A stretch of DNA of 64,000 nucleotides from Cristatella mucedo (Eukaryota; Bryozoa; Phylactolaemata; Cristatellidae). A program made the translations under genes and the position numbers. The stretch spans positions 1,098,501-1,162,500 of the forward strand of contig WPIO01000052.1 in assembly GCA_009760855.2 (NCBI GenBank), written 5' to 3'. Of the stretch, positions 48,360-57,801 are shown one piece after another (the first letter of the stretch is position 1; each line of letters opens with the position of its first letter). The notes under the pieces were generated by a model that saw only the letters and a list, made by a program, of their open reading frames with translations, had not been told where the DNA came from and searched no databases.

Positions 48360-49060
48360 GGTCGTCAAGTGCCTGCTCCTCCCACAGAAGCTAGTTACTC
48401 TCTTGCATACACGGTCTTCCCTGAAATTGTCCGTCCTCAACGAGGCAAAACGATTGTGCCCGACAGCATTAGATTCTCTTTAAATCTTCCTAGCTACTCA
48501 GGCATTGTTAAAAAATCGTGGAAGGACTTGGGACTATCTCGTTTCCACAAACACTTGCATAAGCAAGAACAGCTAGAGCTCAAAGCCTTGTGACCGACAA
48601 CTGGTTAGAGGATATTGGTGGAAACTAACGCCTCAAAACATGGCGACCAAGTTGTCGGTGTAGTAGAAAATCCATGCTGCTTGGCTGACGATAACCAAAC
48701 AGTCACAGCATGTATTGGCCGTGCCTGGCACGTCCATCGAGGTCCTTGCCTGATGTCATCTGCTTTGCTTAACGGTCTGCCGTTATCTGACCCAATCCGT
48801 GAATTATCTATTGCTTACATAGCATCACAACTGATACACATTAGAAGTATGACATGCTGGGTTCCCAATGCTCATAATATACGAGCGGCAAATAAACTGT
48901 CGGATGTAGCATTATCTAGGGCCGATCATGATCGGCCTGTATCACTGCAAATACTTGTCTTGGGCCATAAGTCTCAGGCTTTAAAAGTACTTTTGCTATC
49001 ACCCTTGTGCTCACTCTTGCTTTTTGTCTTTTTCCTAATTACATTTTGTGTTACATAACT
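48360..49060 (+). pseudogene. Coding-like relic inside intron 4, unassigned
   Basis: Two consecutive plus frames look protein-like: VFPEIVRPQRGKTIVPDSIR with FSLNLPSYSGIVKKSWKDLG (to 48593), then VETNASKHGDQVVGVVENPC with SDPIRELSIAYIASQLIHIR (to 49058). Both end at stops. The length, the position in an intron and the lack of splice borders suggest an old transposable-element ORF. I cannot name a family. Confidence 0.3.
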
Positions 49061-49224
49061 ATGGCAAAAATTCGGCTGACCTCTATTGTTAGTGAACTTC
49101 CTCCGGAACCACACGCAAACAAGAAAAGCAGAGAACAAGGAGACAGACTGATAACCCTGATAACGAAATAGGAATCCGGAATAGAAACATTCTACCTACG
49201 CTACCACATGTGGTAGTAAAGCAT

Positions 49225-49235
49225 TTGCGCGCGCA

Positions 49236-49267
<32 letters not shown>

Positions 49268-49271
49268 TGCA

Positions 49272-49319
<48 letters not shown>

Positions 49320-49351
49320 CGAGCACAAACGCACACAGAGACACGTGCCTG

Positions 49352-49414
<63 letters not shown>
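49225..49414. repeat. (AC)n microsatellite, interrupted
   Basis: Two long AC runs separated by CTCGAGCACAAACGCAC-type sequence at 49317-49365. It lies in intron 4 of the unknown gene. Confidence 0.97.
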
Positions 49415-49417
<3 letters not shown>

Positions 49418-49589
49418 TTTGGCTGTAGACCCCAGCTAGAGCCTGGGTATGCATCCGAAGTTCTAATCTCTGCCTCCTATCTTTCTGAAACCGGAAGCAA
49501 AGCAGAAAAAAACAGCTTTAATCAACCAACCCTTGGTTGAGCATCTTAACCAGATTATCCTTCGATTTCCTGAGATACAGGAAGGGGCA

Positions 49590-49655
49590 AGGGGCAACGA
49601 GATTCAGTTCTCTTGAAGCCCTATACAAATGTCCTATTAACATTATTATAAACAT
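49590..49655 (+). mobile_element. LINE/SINE 3'-tail fragment
   Basis: ACGAGATTCAGTTCTCTTGA then GCCCTATACAAATG and an ATTAACATTATTATA end match the shared family A / S1 tail. Nothing coding precedes it. Confidence 0.6.
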
Positions 49656-50674
49656 GCTTGGTGCCTCCATAACGTTATTACTGCCGAAAGTCCATTGATC
49701 TAATCCTTGCCATGACCGGACATAACAATCACTGTACACTTCAGTTTTGCAATGAACTTTGCCCTCCTTCACTGTGCTTTTCCATGTTGTGGTGACGGCA
49801 GCAAAGAGGCACACGAGATAGAAGCAAGTCGAGGGCTCCAGCCCTCGCCGCCACCTCGGCTCCAGACCCGGCTGTATCCCAATATCACTTTAGAGAACGT
49901 GGCTCGAGATTTGGAGGTCTAGCGGTGTCTTTTTAATCCGATCCGATTTTAATCCAATCAGATCGGCTGTCGGCCTCCATTTTAAATCCTCACTTGTGGA
50001 CCGACACACCACCAATCATTACTTGCCATGCGTGCTTTCCCTTACTTAGCTTGCATTGGGAGCTTTTTGGAACTGCTGTCACTTCTCTGCTGGATTGACA
50101 TGAGGCCAGGCAAGAAATGAGGCATGCTCACATGAACAGGTCGCATGGTGATATTTGCAATGACCCATTGGGCAATAGCAGCAAAGGCTGTGGACAGGGG
50201 AGTCAGACTTACTCGAAGGGCAGCTTGATTGCTGGATATGCCTCCTTTTAAGCCTTCTTGTATGCATGGCCACTTCTAGCAAGGTAAATGTCTGGTCTCC
50301 TCAGTGGTTTAATCCTGACTATGGCCCTGATCAGTCGGTCTGAGCAGCTACGCTCTGAGCTAAACAACAAAATCATCAGTTGGCTAGATTTCAAGCCGCC
50401 CTTACTAGACTTTCAATTAGATAATTTGAAGTCAAGTACATATGTAGAGTGTGTGCTCGCGCGCGCCAGCTCGAGGTGCCCTAATTACACAGGACTAGTG
50501 GCAGGGCAAGATAAGACTGAAAATTGACTCCCTCCCATTCCCCGGACAACTCATCCACTGTTCATGCTGACAAGAAACCCTATACTCTAAGCGCTAAACC
50601 CTAATTAAAGGTATTTGTTTCAACATTTTTCTAGTGTAGTCCTTCAGTAATTCATATTAACAAGTTTAAATCTT

Positions 50675-50775
50675 ATTCTGGATAAATCGTCCGTGAATGA
50701 AACGTCCTCTGGATGAATCGACCGAGATGAACATTCCTTGTATGAATCGGCCGTGGATGAATCGTTCGGACACCG
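50675..50775. repeat. Short degenerate tandem (GATGAATCG units)
   Basis: Five or six imperfect units built on GATGAATCGNCCGTG, spaced 15-30 bp, form a decayed minisatellite at the end of a coding-like relic. Confidence 0.6.
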
Positions 50776-51310
50776 TAAAAATAATCTGCCTTTGCTCTGT
50801 AATTCCATGGTACAAGCCACCGTAGCCTTGCCATCTTTGGCAGGTACCTCTGCAGCCTCTCAGTAAGAGAGGGGGTCACGTAATCATAACGGTTGCCCTG
50901 TTTTACCATTGTTGCCCAGATTTCGTCAACATCATCTATTACGTTGACAATTCAGATGTCTTCGGCTTTTACCTGAATTCCATCAATCAAATCAGATTAT
51001 CTCTGACGATGACACTTCAAACTGTCTTCAGCATCGTTATCCTCACAACTGAGTACTATGAATTGTCTAGACATGCCTTTGCTGGCAACGATGATGTATA
51101 TTCTCAATAATTTGCTTTAGAGCCCCCACATAGGGCTCTGTCCTGGGCTTGATCAGCAGCAATTGGGTCTTGGCCTGAACACTAGCAGGGATTGGATCTG
51201 TGTCGAGCCTAGCCACTAGGGAGCACTGCTTACATTGTCTGCGAAATGTCGGAAGAGTATAGAGCATGTCGAGTCCTTCGTTCTGTTGGAGTATGTTTTG
51301 TATGCACATC
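50770..51310 (-). pseudogene. Coding-like relic, minus strand, unassigned
   Basis: The minus strand gives LDMLYTLPTFRRQCKQCSLV with ARLDTDPIPASVQAKTQLLL (51309-51067). After breaks come DLIDGIQVKAEDI, a TGA, then IVNVIDDVDEIWATMVKQGN and DYVTPSLTERLQRYLPKMAR (to about 50770). Composition is protein-like and the order continuous, but at least two stops interrupt it. It is either a transposon ORF or a processed host pseudogene lying antisense in intron 4. No family recognised. Confidence 0.35.
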
Positions 51311-51900
51311 TGTCAAGCAGTGGGACCAGAAAATTTGACTGCAGACGTTGCCAGTAAGAATTAAAAAAAGTATGCTTGGTTATTCGATATCATCAACCTA
51401 GCGGGTTTGAGAAAGCAACAGCTGACACTGTCTAGTGCTGAGAGTCTTGGGTAGCCATTTGTAGGAGACAGCCGTCCAGGTGATCAGTTGCTACCTCCCC
51501 TACCCACGATACTGTCAGATGCGGTCAAGAATGATGCCAGTTATTGGAAGACATCCTGCGATTGTTTTCATTCGGCATTGGTAGACGAATCCCCTTCACA
51601 ATCATTAATTAACTCAGTGCAGTCAGTCAGTCCCTCAAGCTTGATCTGTGTCAATTCACTCACTGGTACAGCATGTTACCGAGCCACCAGTCAGATTACA
51701 CCATACACTCCGTGGTGGGCAGTATCAAGTGGAGCCATGCAGCACTCCTGCAGGCCAGGGTGCTGTGATGAGTCTCAGGCGTGAATCTGCTTCTGGCATG
51801 GATGTGCACCATGCATCATGTCATTCACGCATGCCTGTGGCCCATGTGCATGCCAGGATGCAAAAAAAAGTGAGGTCTGGCCAGCCACGAATGATTTCAG

Positions 51901-52064
51901 ATGGCGCTACAGCAGCCACCGCAATGGCCGGAGCTGCTGCTGCCGGTGCTGCCATGCAGGCGCCCAGGCAGCCTACGGCCACCACTCGCGCCACGACGGA
52001 AGGCTCTGCAGACGAGGCTGAGGATGATAACGGCAACAACGAGGACACGGAGGAAGACGAGTGA
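51901..52064 (+). CDS. Unknown gene, last coding exon
   Basis: The acceptor GAATGATTTCAG is modest. G|AT joins exon 4 as Asp. The frame reads GATAATAMAGAAAAGAAMQA, then a Thr/Pro-rich part, and ends EDDNGNNEDTEEDE followed by TGA. It gives an Ala-rich spacer and an acidic tail, both likely disordered, and the total coding length with exons 1-4 is 567 bases, exactly 189 codons with stop. Ala-rich GCTGCTGC coding here may be hard to tell from the CTG repeats common in this part of the window, so this is the least certain of the five exons. Confidence 0.45.
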
Positions 52065-53845
52065 TGGCAGCAGCGAGTGGAGGAGCGAGTGGCTGCTGCT
52101 GCTACTGCTGGCCGCTCAAGCCCCTCTGGAGCAGCCATCCGGGGTCCGTCTATCTGCAGCCTGGCTGGTGTCTCCCCTTCAGCCAGCCTGGTGGCAAATC
52201 CCCGGTGGTCAGCAAGCTGTCTAGCTGACAAGTCGTCTGGCAAGTGAGAAGTCATTGTCATTACATTCGTCGGCAGAGCCTGAAAAATGGCGTTGTCATC
52301 ATAGATTGATTTGACCTGACTCACACCTGGATGCTAGTCGTACTGTGCTGTTTTGCTTGAGCTCGGACGACCCCTTCTGGCTCTCTGCTGCTGCTGCTGC
52401 TGACGTCGGGCAGCTGCATGCTTCGAGCTGGCTGCCTGTGCCAGCATCTTGCAGGAGCACAGGGGCACATGCTTACTGTGTGCAAGCTTGTGCATTTCGT
52501 CGGCAGCTGGTGTGCCGCCATCGGCAAGCCCACACGATGGACTCTGATGCCAGCCCACCTGATCTGGCCAAGATGCACTGCTGTCGTTGCTGAAAAATTA
52601 CTGCTATTTTTCTCGAGCTCAAAGCTATGTATTTAATCGTATACTAAGCTACCGATTTTGTCACTTCAAAGAATGCTAGCAAGACTGCATGAGCAAGCTA
52701 TGCTCGGGATTCCATGTGCTCTTGAATGAAAGTGGGCCGACGAAGAAGCTGTCCGGTCGAGTGGCGCGAAGCCGGCAAAGCACGTGGCCTGCACCCCTAC
52801 CCTGACCATGGCGCTGAGCGCCGCGTGGCCATTGCGCTGTTGCCTCTGCCTTCGTCGTCGCCGTCGTGGCAGAGACCCGAGCAGCAGGGAATCGTCGATG
52901 CGCCCGGCCAGAAGCTCTGCCGAAAAGCGGCTTGCCCGAGTAGAGATTTGCTAAGCACAAACTAAGATTGACCGTATCCTTTGTTGTGCATATAGTGGTC
53001 ACCTGAGCGACATTTCCTAAGACAATCGGTCACGCGAAGGCAAGCTGGTGACAGCAGCAGCCGTGCAGAGCCGGCTGCTGCCGCTGCCGCCGCCATGATG
53101 CAGCTACTGCTGCTCGAGCCAACGTGTGTTGCCAACGCTGCTGCCGCGGTTGCCGCTGCGGCAGACAGATGAAACAGATCTCTTTCTTTCGGCAAGCATT
53201 CTTCGACATGAAAAACCATGCCAATGGGAGATAGATGGTGTGCCACTTGACAGGGGTCCATGTCCCCTGATCTTGCCAGGTCTCGGGCCGCTCGCTCTCA
53301 CGAGCTGCTTTCGCAGTCCACTAAGCCGCAGTCCGCGAAGCTTCTGCTGCCTGCGCAGCCACCGGCAGGCGGAAGGGTGGGCGTCGTCCGGTGCTTCCGG
53401 AAGAGGTTGCCCAGTGCAGCCCGACGGTGCTGTCCGACGTGCTGTCAGCGGATGTGCTCCCTGGATGACTGTTATTAGAGCTGTGACCTCAGCTGCTGGT
53501 GCAGGGCCGCTGCCCTGGTAGCTCGCACGTTATTCCGGTTAGACGTTCGCTGGCCACCCAAAGCCCACGTGCCGTCTCGTCGTCGAGTGCCTGTGCTGCA
53601 GGCTGCGTGAGGCGGCACTCGCTGCAAGGAAGAGCACGTGACAAAAGAGGACCCAAACGTGGCTGCGGCAGACAGGCAGCTCAGCTGTCATAGCTGCTAC
53701 TTGCAGCGGCCATGACAGCTGAGCTGCCTGTATGGCCATTAGCCATGGTGTGCCACATCGCTAGCAAGCACTTGCTGGCATACTCAAGGTGTGAAAGCTG
53801 ACAGCAAGCAGATGGAAATTGTGAAGTTGGCCTATAGGAAAAAAT
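52065..53845. other. CTG/CAG-rich region, no supported gene
   Basis: Frames on both strands are rich in Ala, Ser, Gln and Cys because of CTG/CAG runs (for example 52385-52405 and 53085-53115). A minus frame at 52962-53261 begins MDPCQVAHHLSPIGMVFHVE and a plus frame at 52726-52965 reads VGRRRSCPVEWREAGKARGL. Neither is recognised or has a clear exon structure. The 3' UTR of the unknown gene should lie here. No consensus AATAAA was picked out soon after 52064. Confidence 0.35.
53673..53730. other. Long hairpin, 18-bp perfect stem
   Basis: CAGGCAGCTCAGCTGTCA (53673-53690) is followed after 22 bases by its exact complement TGACAGCTGAGCTGCCTG (53713-53730). The loop itself can pair GCTGC with GCAGC. 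The result is a 58-nt hairpin of roughly the size of a microRNA precursor stem or a very small palindromic element. No target-site duplication was identified. Confidence 0.85.
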
Positions 53846-53913
53846 AAACACACGCGCACACACACGCGCACACACACACACACATACACACACACACACA
53901 CACACACATATAT
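53846..53913. repeat. (AC)n microsatellite at LINE 3' end
   Basis: AC repeats with ACGC and ACAT variants, ending ATATATAT directly against the 3' end of the following minus-strand LINE copy. Confidence 0.95.
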
Positions 53914-55229
53914 ATTGCACTTGATAAAGCGCTCTCTGAGAACTCAATCTCTTTCTAGGTGCTTTACATTGGCTGCAAAGGGAAATGCAAATTGAATGGT
54001 GAGTAATATCATGCTTGATAAATAACATGAATAACATTGCTAGGGGTGACATGCACAGGGTCAGCATGCAAATGTGGTTAGTGGCAGCATGCAGTGTCAG
54101 CATGAGTAAGCACATGAAGGACGAATCACAGGGACCTACTAAATTCTGTCCTAAATAGGTGTGTTTAAAGTTCTATTTAAATGTGGTCAAGTCAGGGGAT
54201 GCTCTGACGCAGGTCGGGAGGGAGTTCCAGGCTTTGGGAGCATACGAACTAAATGCACGGTCTCCAAAGGATTTGAGTTTTTTCGTGGTATTGGTAGACT
54301 GTTGGATTCCGAAAAGCGGGTGGTACGATGCTTGGCCTGGTGGGGGAGTATATCTGACAGATAGGCTGGAGCCAAAGAATGAAGTGACCTAAAAGTGAGC
54401 GACAAAACCTTGGAAGTCAATCCGTTGCTTGACTGGTAAGCCAGTGCAGGTCGGCGAGAAGTGGTGTGACGTGGCAACTGCGCCGCTCACGACAGACAAG
54501 CCTAGCTGCAGAGTTCTGCACCAGCTGCAATCGCCTGATCGCACATGCCGGTAGGCCAGCAAGCAGTGAGTTACAGAAGTCAAGACGGCATGTCACAAAT
54601 GCATTGACCAACTTAGACGTGGTGTCCTTATCTCAACAAGCCCGAATTTTAGCAATGTTATGTAGCTGAAAGTAGGCAGACTTGACTGTGGAGCTGATGT
54701 GGTCGTCTAACGAGAGATCACTTTGGAACATGACACCTAGATTTCGAGCTGATTTAACAGGAGATATGCTGGCACAGCCAATTTTGAGCGCCAGCCTCTC
54801 CAATTTCGGAATCACACTGGGTTTGCCCATAACTAGTAAGTTAGTTTTATCGTCATTTAGTTTTAGAAAATTTGCTGCCATCCATGTGCGGATGTCATCA
54901 ATACATGCAGTAGCAAGTGAGTTGAGAGAATTCGAGGTGCTCGAAGGCTGGGAGGGATCAAAGCAAAGGTACAACTGAGTGTCACCTGCATAGAAGTGAA
55001 AGCCTAGATTGTGCTTGGCAATCACATCAGCAAGAGGGAGACTATAAACGGTGTAAAGAACCGGACCTAGCACGGAGCCCTGAGGTACCCCATATTTCAG
55101 AGGTACCTCGGTTGATCTTTGCCCATTCACGTCAATACTCTGGAGTCCCTTACTGAGATAGGACCTGAACCAATGCAGAGCAGTGCCAGTGATGCCCAGG
55201 CGAGATGAGAGGTGCTCTAGAAGAACTTT

Positions 55230-55232
<3 letters not shown>
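53914..55232 (-). mobile_element. LINE family A copy, 5'-truncated
   Basis: It is nearly identical by eye to the 36.5-kb copy over its 1.3 kb. On the minus strand an RT frame (55130-54633) contains GVPQGSVLGPVLYTVY, FHFYAGDTQLYL (YADD changed to YAGD, which destroys the catalytic pair) and LKLNDDKTNLLVMG. A second frame has [16 protein letters not shown]. The copy stops abruptly at 55232, inside the RT domain, next to a TA array. Confidence 0.9.
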
Positions 55233-55260
<28 letters not shown>

Positions 55261-55353
55261 CATATATGTATATATATATCATATATGTATATATATGTAT
55301 ATATATATCATATATATATATATGTATGTATACATGTACATATATATATATAT
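55233..55353. repeat. (TA)n array between two LINE copies
   Basis: TA repeats with CATATATG and GTATAC interruptions. They adjoin the 5' truncation of one LINE and the 3' tail of the next. Confidence 0.95.
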
Positions 55354-56196
55354 AATAATTCACTTGATAAAGTGCCCTCAGAGAACTTAATCTCTCTCTA
55401 GGAGCTTAACATTTGCTGTAAAGTGAAATGCAATTGAATGGTAAGTAAAATCATGCTTGAAAAACAAACGAAATGAATAATATGGTTAGGGGTGACATGC
55501 ACAGGGTCAGCATGCAAATGTGGTTAGTGGTTAGTGGCAGCATGCACAGTGCCAGCAAGCATAAGCACATCACGGGCGAATCACAGGGACCCACTAAATG
55601 CTGTCCTAAATAGGTGTGTTTTTAGGTTCCTTTTAAATGTGGTCAGGTCAGGGGATGTTCTGACGCAGATCGGGAGGGAGTTCCAGGCTTTGGGAACATA
55701 TGAACTAAATTCACGGTCTCCAAAGGATTTAAGGTTTGTACGAGGTATTTCTAGACTGTTGGATTCCGAAAAGCGGGTGGTACGATGCTTGGCCTGATGG
55801 GGTAGTATATCTGACAGATAGGCTGGAGCCATAGAATGAAGGGACCTAAAAGTGAGCGACAAAACCTTGAAGTCAATTCGTTGCTTGACTGGGAGCCAGT
55901 GCAGGTCGGCGAGAAGTGGAGTAATGTGGCAACTGCGACTCTCACGACATACAAGCCTAGCTGCAGAGTTTTGCACCAGCTGCAATCGCCTGATTGCACA
56001 TGCTGGTAGGCCAGTAAGCAGTGAGTTGCAGAAGTCGAGACGGGATGTCACGAATGCATGGACCAACTTGGACGTGGTATCTTTATCTAAACAAGCCCGA
56101 ATTTTAGCAATGTTATGAAGCTGAAAATAGGCGGATTTGACTGTGGAGCTGATATGGTCGTCAAACGAGAGGTCGCTTTGGAATATGACACCTAGA
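55354..56196 (-). mobile_element. LINE family A copy, 5'-truncated
   Basis: It carries the C-terminal frame (56066-55581) with [40 protein letters not shown] and DLTTFKRNLKTHLFRTAFSG, open for 161 codons, then the 3' untranslated region and tail. It ends at 56196 beside an (AAAT)n(TA)n run. Same orientation as the preceding copy. Confidence 0.9.
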
Positions 56197-56234
56197 ATAA
56201 ATAAATAAATAATATATATATATATATATATACA
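56197..56234. repeat. (AAAT)n(TA)n tract
   Basis: AATAAATAAATAAATA followed by TA repeats between the LINE copy and the S1 SINE. Confidence 0.9.
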
Positions 56235-56365
56235 TATAATTCATGCGAAGAGCATCCTAAGAGAACCATGTCTCTATCCAGGCACTTATTGCATTCCTAT
56301 ACGGCTCGAGCCCACGACCTTGATCTTCAAAGGTGAGTACCCTAACTCCTGGGCCAAACCGGGGC
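56235..56365 (-). mobile_element. S1 tRNA-derived SINE
   Basis: On the minus strand GGTTTGGCCCAGGAGTTAGG (A-box region) and GTCGTGGGCTCGAGCC (B-box region) lead into AGTGCCTGGATAGAGACATG, GTTCTCTTAGGATGCTC and an AATTATATGTATATA end, the same head-plus-LINE-like-tail plan as at 44.7 kb. A 178-codon plus frame starting at 56320 begins inside it and is not supported as a gene. Confidence 0.78.
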
Positions 56366-57386
56366 GACAGATTTTTCCTCAACCCATACCAGCAAGCATG
56401 GGTGCGCTCGACATTAGGGTGCAGCATGCAAAGTGCTGCGTCCGGGCATGTGCGAACGCGGTCCCCTCATACCCGCTGGGGAACAAGAACGGCAGCCGAG
56501 CACAGTTACTCATCTGTCATCAAGTCATTAACGAGTGGTTTTTAGCACACACACAAAAGACCGTGCAACTTTCACCTCGTAACATCGCCTGCCGCAGGCA
56601 TGCCGCGGCCTGGCACAGACCACGACACACGACCAGCCTCGCCTCGGGATCGTTCGTTGCTCGGGACGCACTCTGGGACCCTCTCACGGTACCGCCAAGA
56701 CAACTTGAAGATGCTGGGACTAAACTTGTTACCTTTGTTCTCGTTTCCGAAGCTCGAACCTGGGGGCTCTCTTCTTCTCTCTTCTCTGCTCACCCAACTA
56801 AGATCGCACTTTGCTCGGTTCGACTTAAGGAGAGGACGAGAGGCTCCACAACGTGATAACGTGGTAACTCTGTAACGCTGCTGCCTAACGCTATTTTCAC
56901 GAAGTGGGCTTCTACGGTTGCCGGTCGCTCAACTCCGAGCCAGCGCAGGTGGTCCACTAAGCATGCTGGTGCGCTAAACGCACTGGTGCTCACGTTCGCG
57001 GCATTCAGCAGGCAGCGCTCCTTTGCTTCTGATTGCATGCGGCAGTGATAGCGGCTAACGCTCTTCTGCTGCTATATAATTGAGAAATTGCTGAATCTGC
57101 TGACCTCTACTTTTACTTTACTTCGACAAAGTCAAGAGGAGAGGGAAGAGCAGGCTTGCTTGCGAACCGGATGCCGGTGGGCCCGAGGCCATGGTTATGG
57201 AACGGGCAGAATAAGGTGCAGCACTTTCAGCTATCTATGTGTACCATCAGGCCACTGGCTCTGCCGCAGCAGCAGCAGCTGCTGCTAGACCCGGCAGCTC
57301 CGGGCGTGCACTGCTGCAGCCGCAGCAGCCCGGAGCTGCTCATCAATCACGTGCCAGTGCACAAGCACGCCTGCCAGCTGACTCAC
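56366..57386. other. Downstream flank of the RDH gene
   Basis: It should hold the last exon or 3' UTR of the dehydrogenase gene on the minus strand. I could not find a convincing C-terminal exon. Several CAG/CTG runs occur at 57265-57290. Frames here have no domain. Confidence 0.4.
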
Positions 57387-57582
57387 CGGAAGTAGGCTCC
57401 GGAGAGCTCCGAGATTCGAGGCGCGAGGACGCAGTGCAGCACCGGCTGTGCTCCCTGCCAGGCCGACTTGGCAAACAGGGTCAGCAGCAAGTTGGCGGCC
57501 TGCTTAAGGGCCGGCGGCAAGCTTCGGGTCAGGTTCGTGGCCACGGTGCCCGGATGAAGAGCAAAGGCGCTGACGCCAGTGC
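57387..57582 (-). CDS. RDH-like dehydrogenase, exon 4
   Basis: The minus-strand acceptor CTTGCTTTTGCGCATGCAG precedes GTGVSAFALHPGTVATNLTR, then SLPPALKQAANLLLTLFAKS and AWQGAQPVLHCVLAPRISEL, ending SGAYF-Arg. This is the HPG loop and C-terminal half of the retinol dehydrogenase family (HPGxVxTxL, then AxxGAQxxLxxAxxPELxxxSGxYF). The exon ends at a GTGAGT donor in phase 2. If not spliced, the next in-frame codon is TGA, so the protein would stop right after YFR, some 30 residues shorter than is usual for the family. Splicing to an unseen last exon is more likely. Confidence 0.85.
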
Positions 57583-57678
57583 CTGCATGCGCAAAAGCAA
57601 GCAAACGATAGCAGCCTGACAACGCAACAACAACAACAATAGCAGCGATGGCCGCTGCATGGGAAGAGGGCCACCTAC

Positions 57679-57801
57679 CACCGAGTCGCCGCGCCAGCTC
57701 CCTGGTAAAAAGTATGTTGGCCAGCTTGCTCCGACTGTAGAGCGCAAAGCAGCTGCTGCAGCTTCGCTCACTCATAAGGTCATCCATGTTCAGCTTGCAC
57801 A
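57679..57801 (-). CDS. RDH-like dehydrogenase, exon 3
   Basis: Acceptor GCTTGCTCGTTGTTGCAG, donor GGTG then GTAGGT. The peptide is CKLNMDDLMSERSCSSCFAL followed by YSRSKLANILFTRELARRLG. YSRSK is the catalytic Tyr-x-x-x-Lys of short-chain dehydrogenases, and SRSKLANILFTRELARRL closely follows RDH13/RDH14-type sequences as I remember them. Length is 123 bp, phase 1 at both ends. It joins exon 4 across an intron of only 96 bp as ...RRL-Gly-Gly-TGV. Confidence 0.9.

Noticed and set aside
52962-53261. C-terminal exon of the RDH-like gene (DCLRKCRSGDHY)
   Set aside because: A faint resemblance to the YFxDC region, but the phase and the acceptor do not fit the donor at 57387 and the surrounding residues do not match the family.
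56320-56856. 178-codon plus-strand frame as a gene
   Set aside because: It begins inside the S1 SINE, has no recognisable domain and overlaps frames on the opposite strand.
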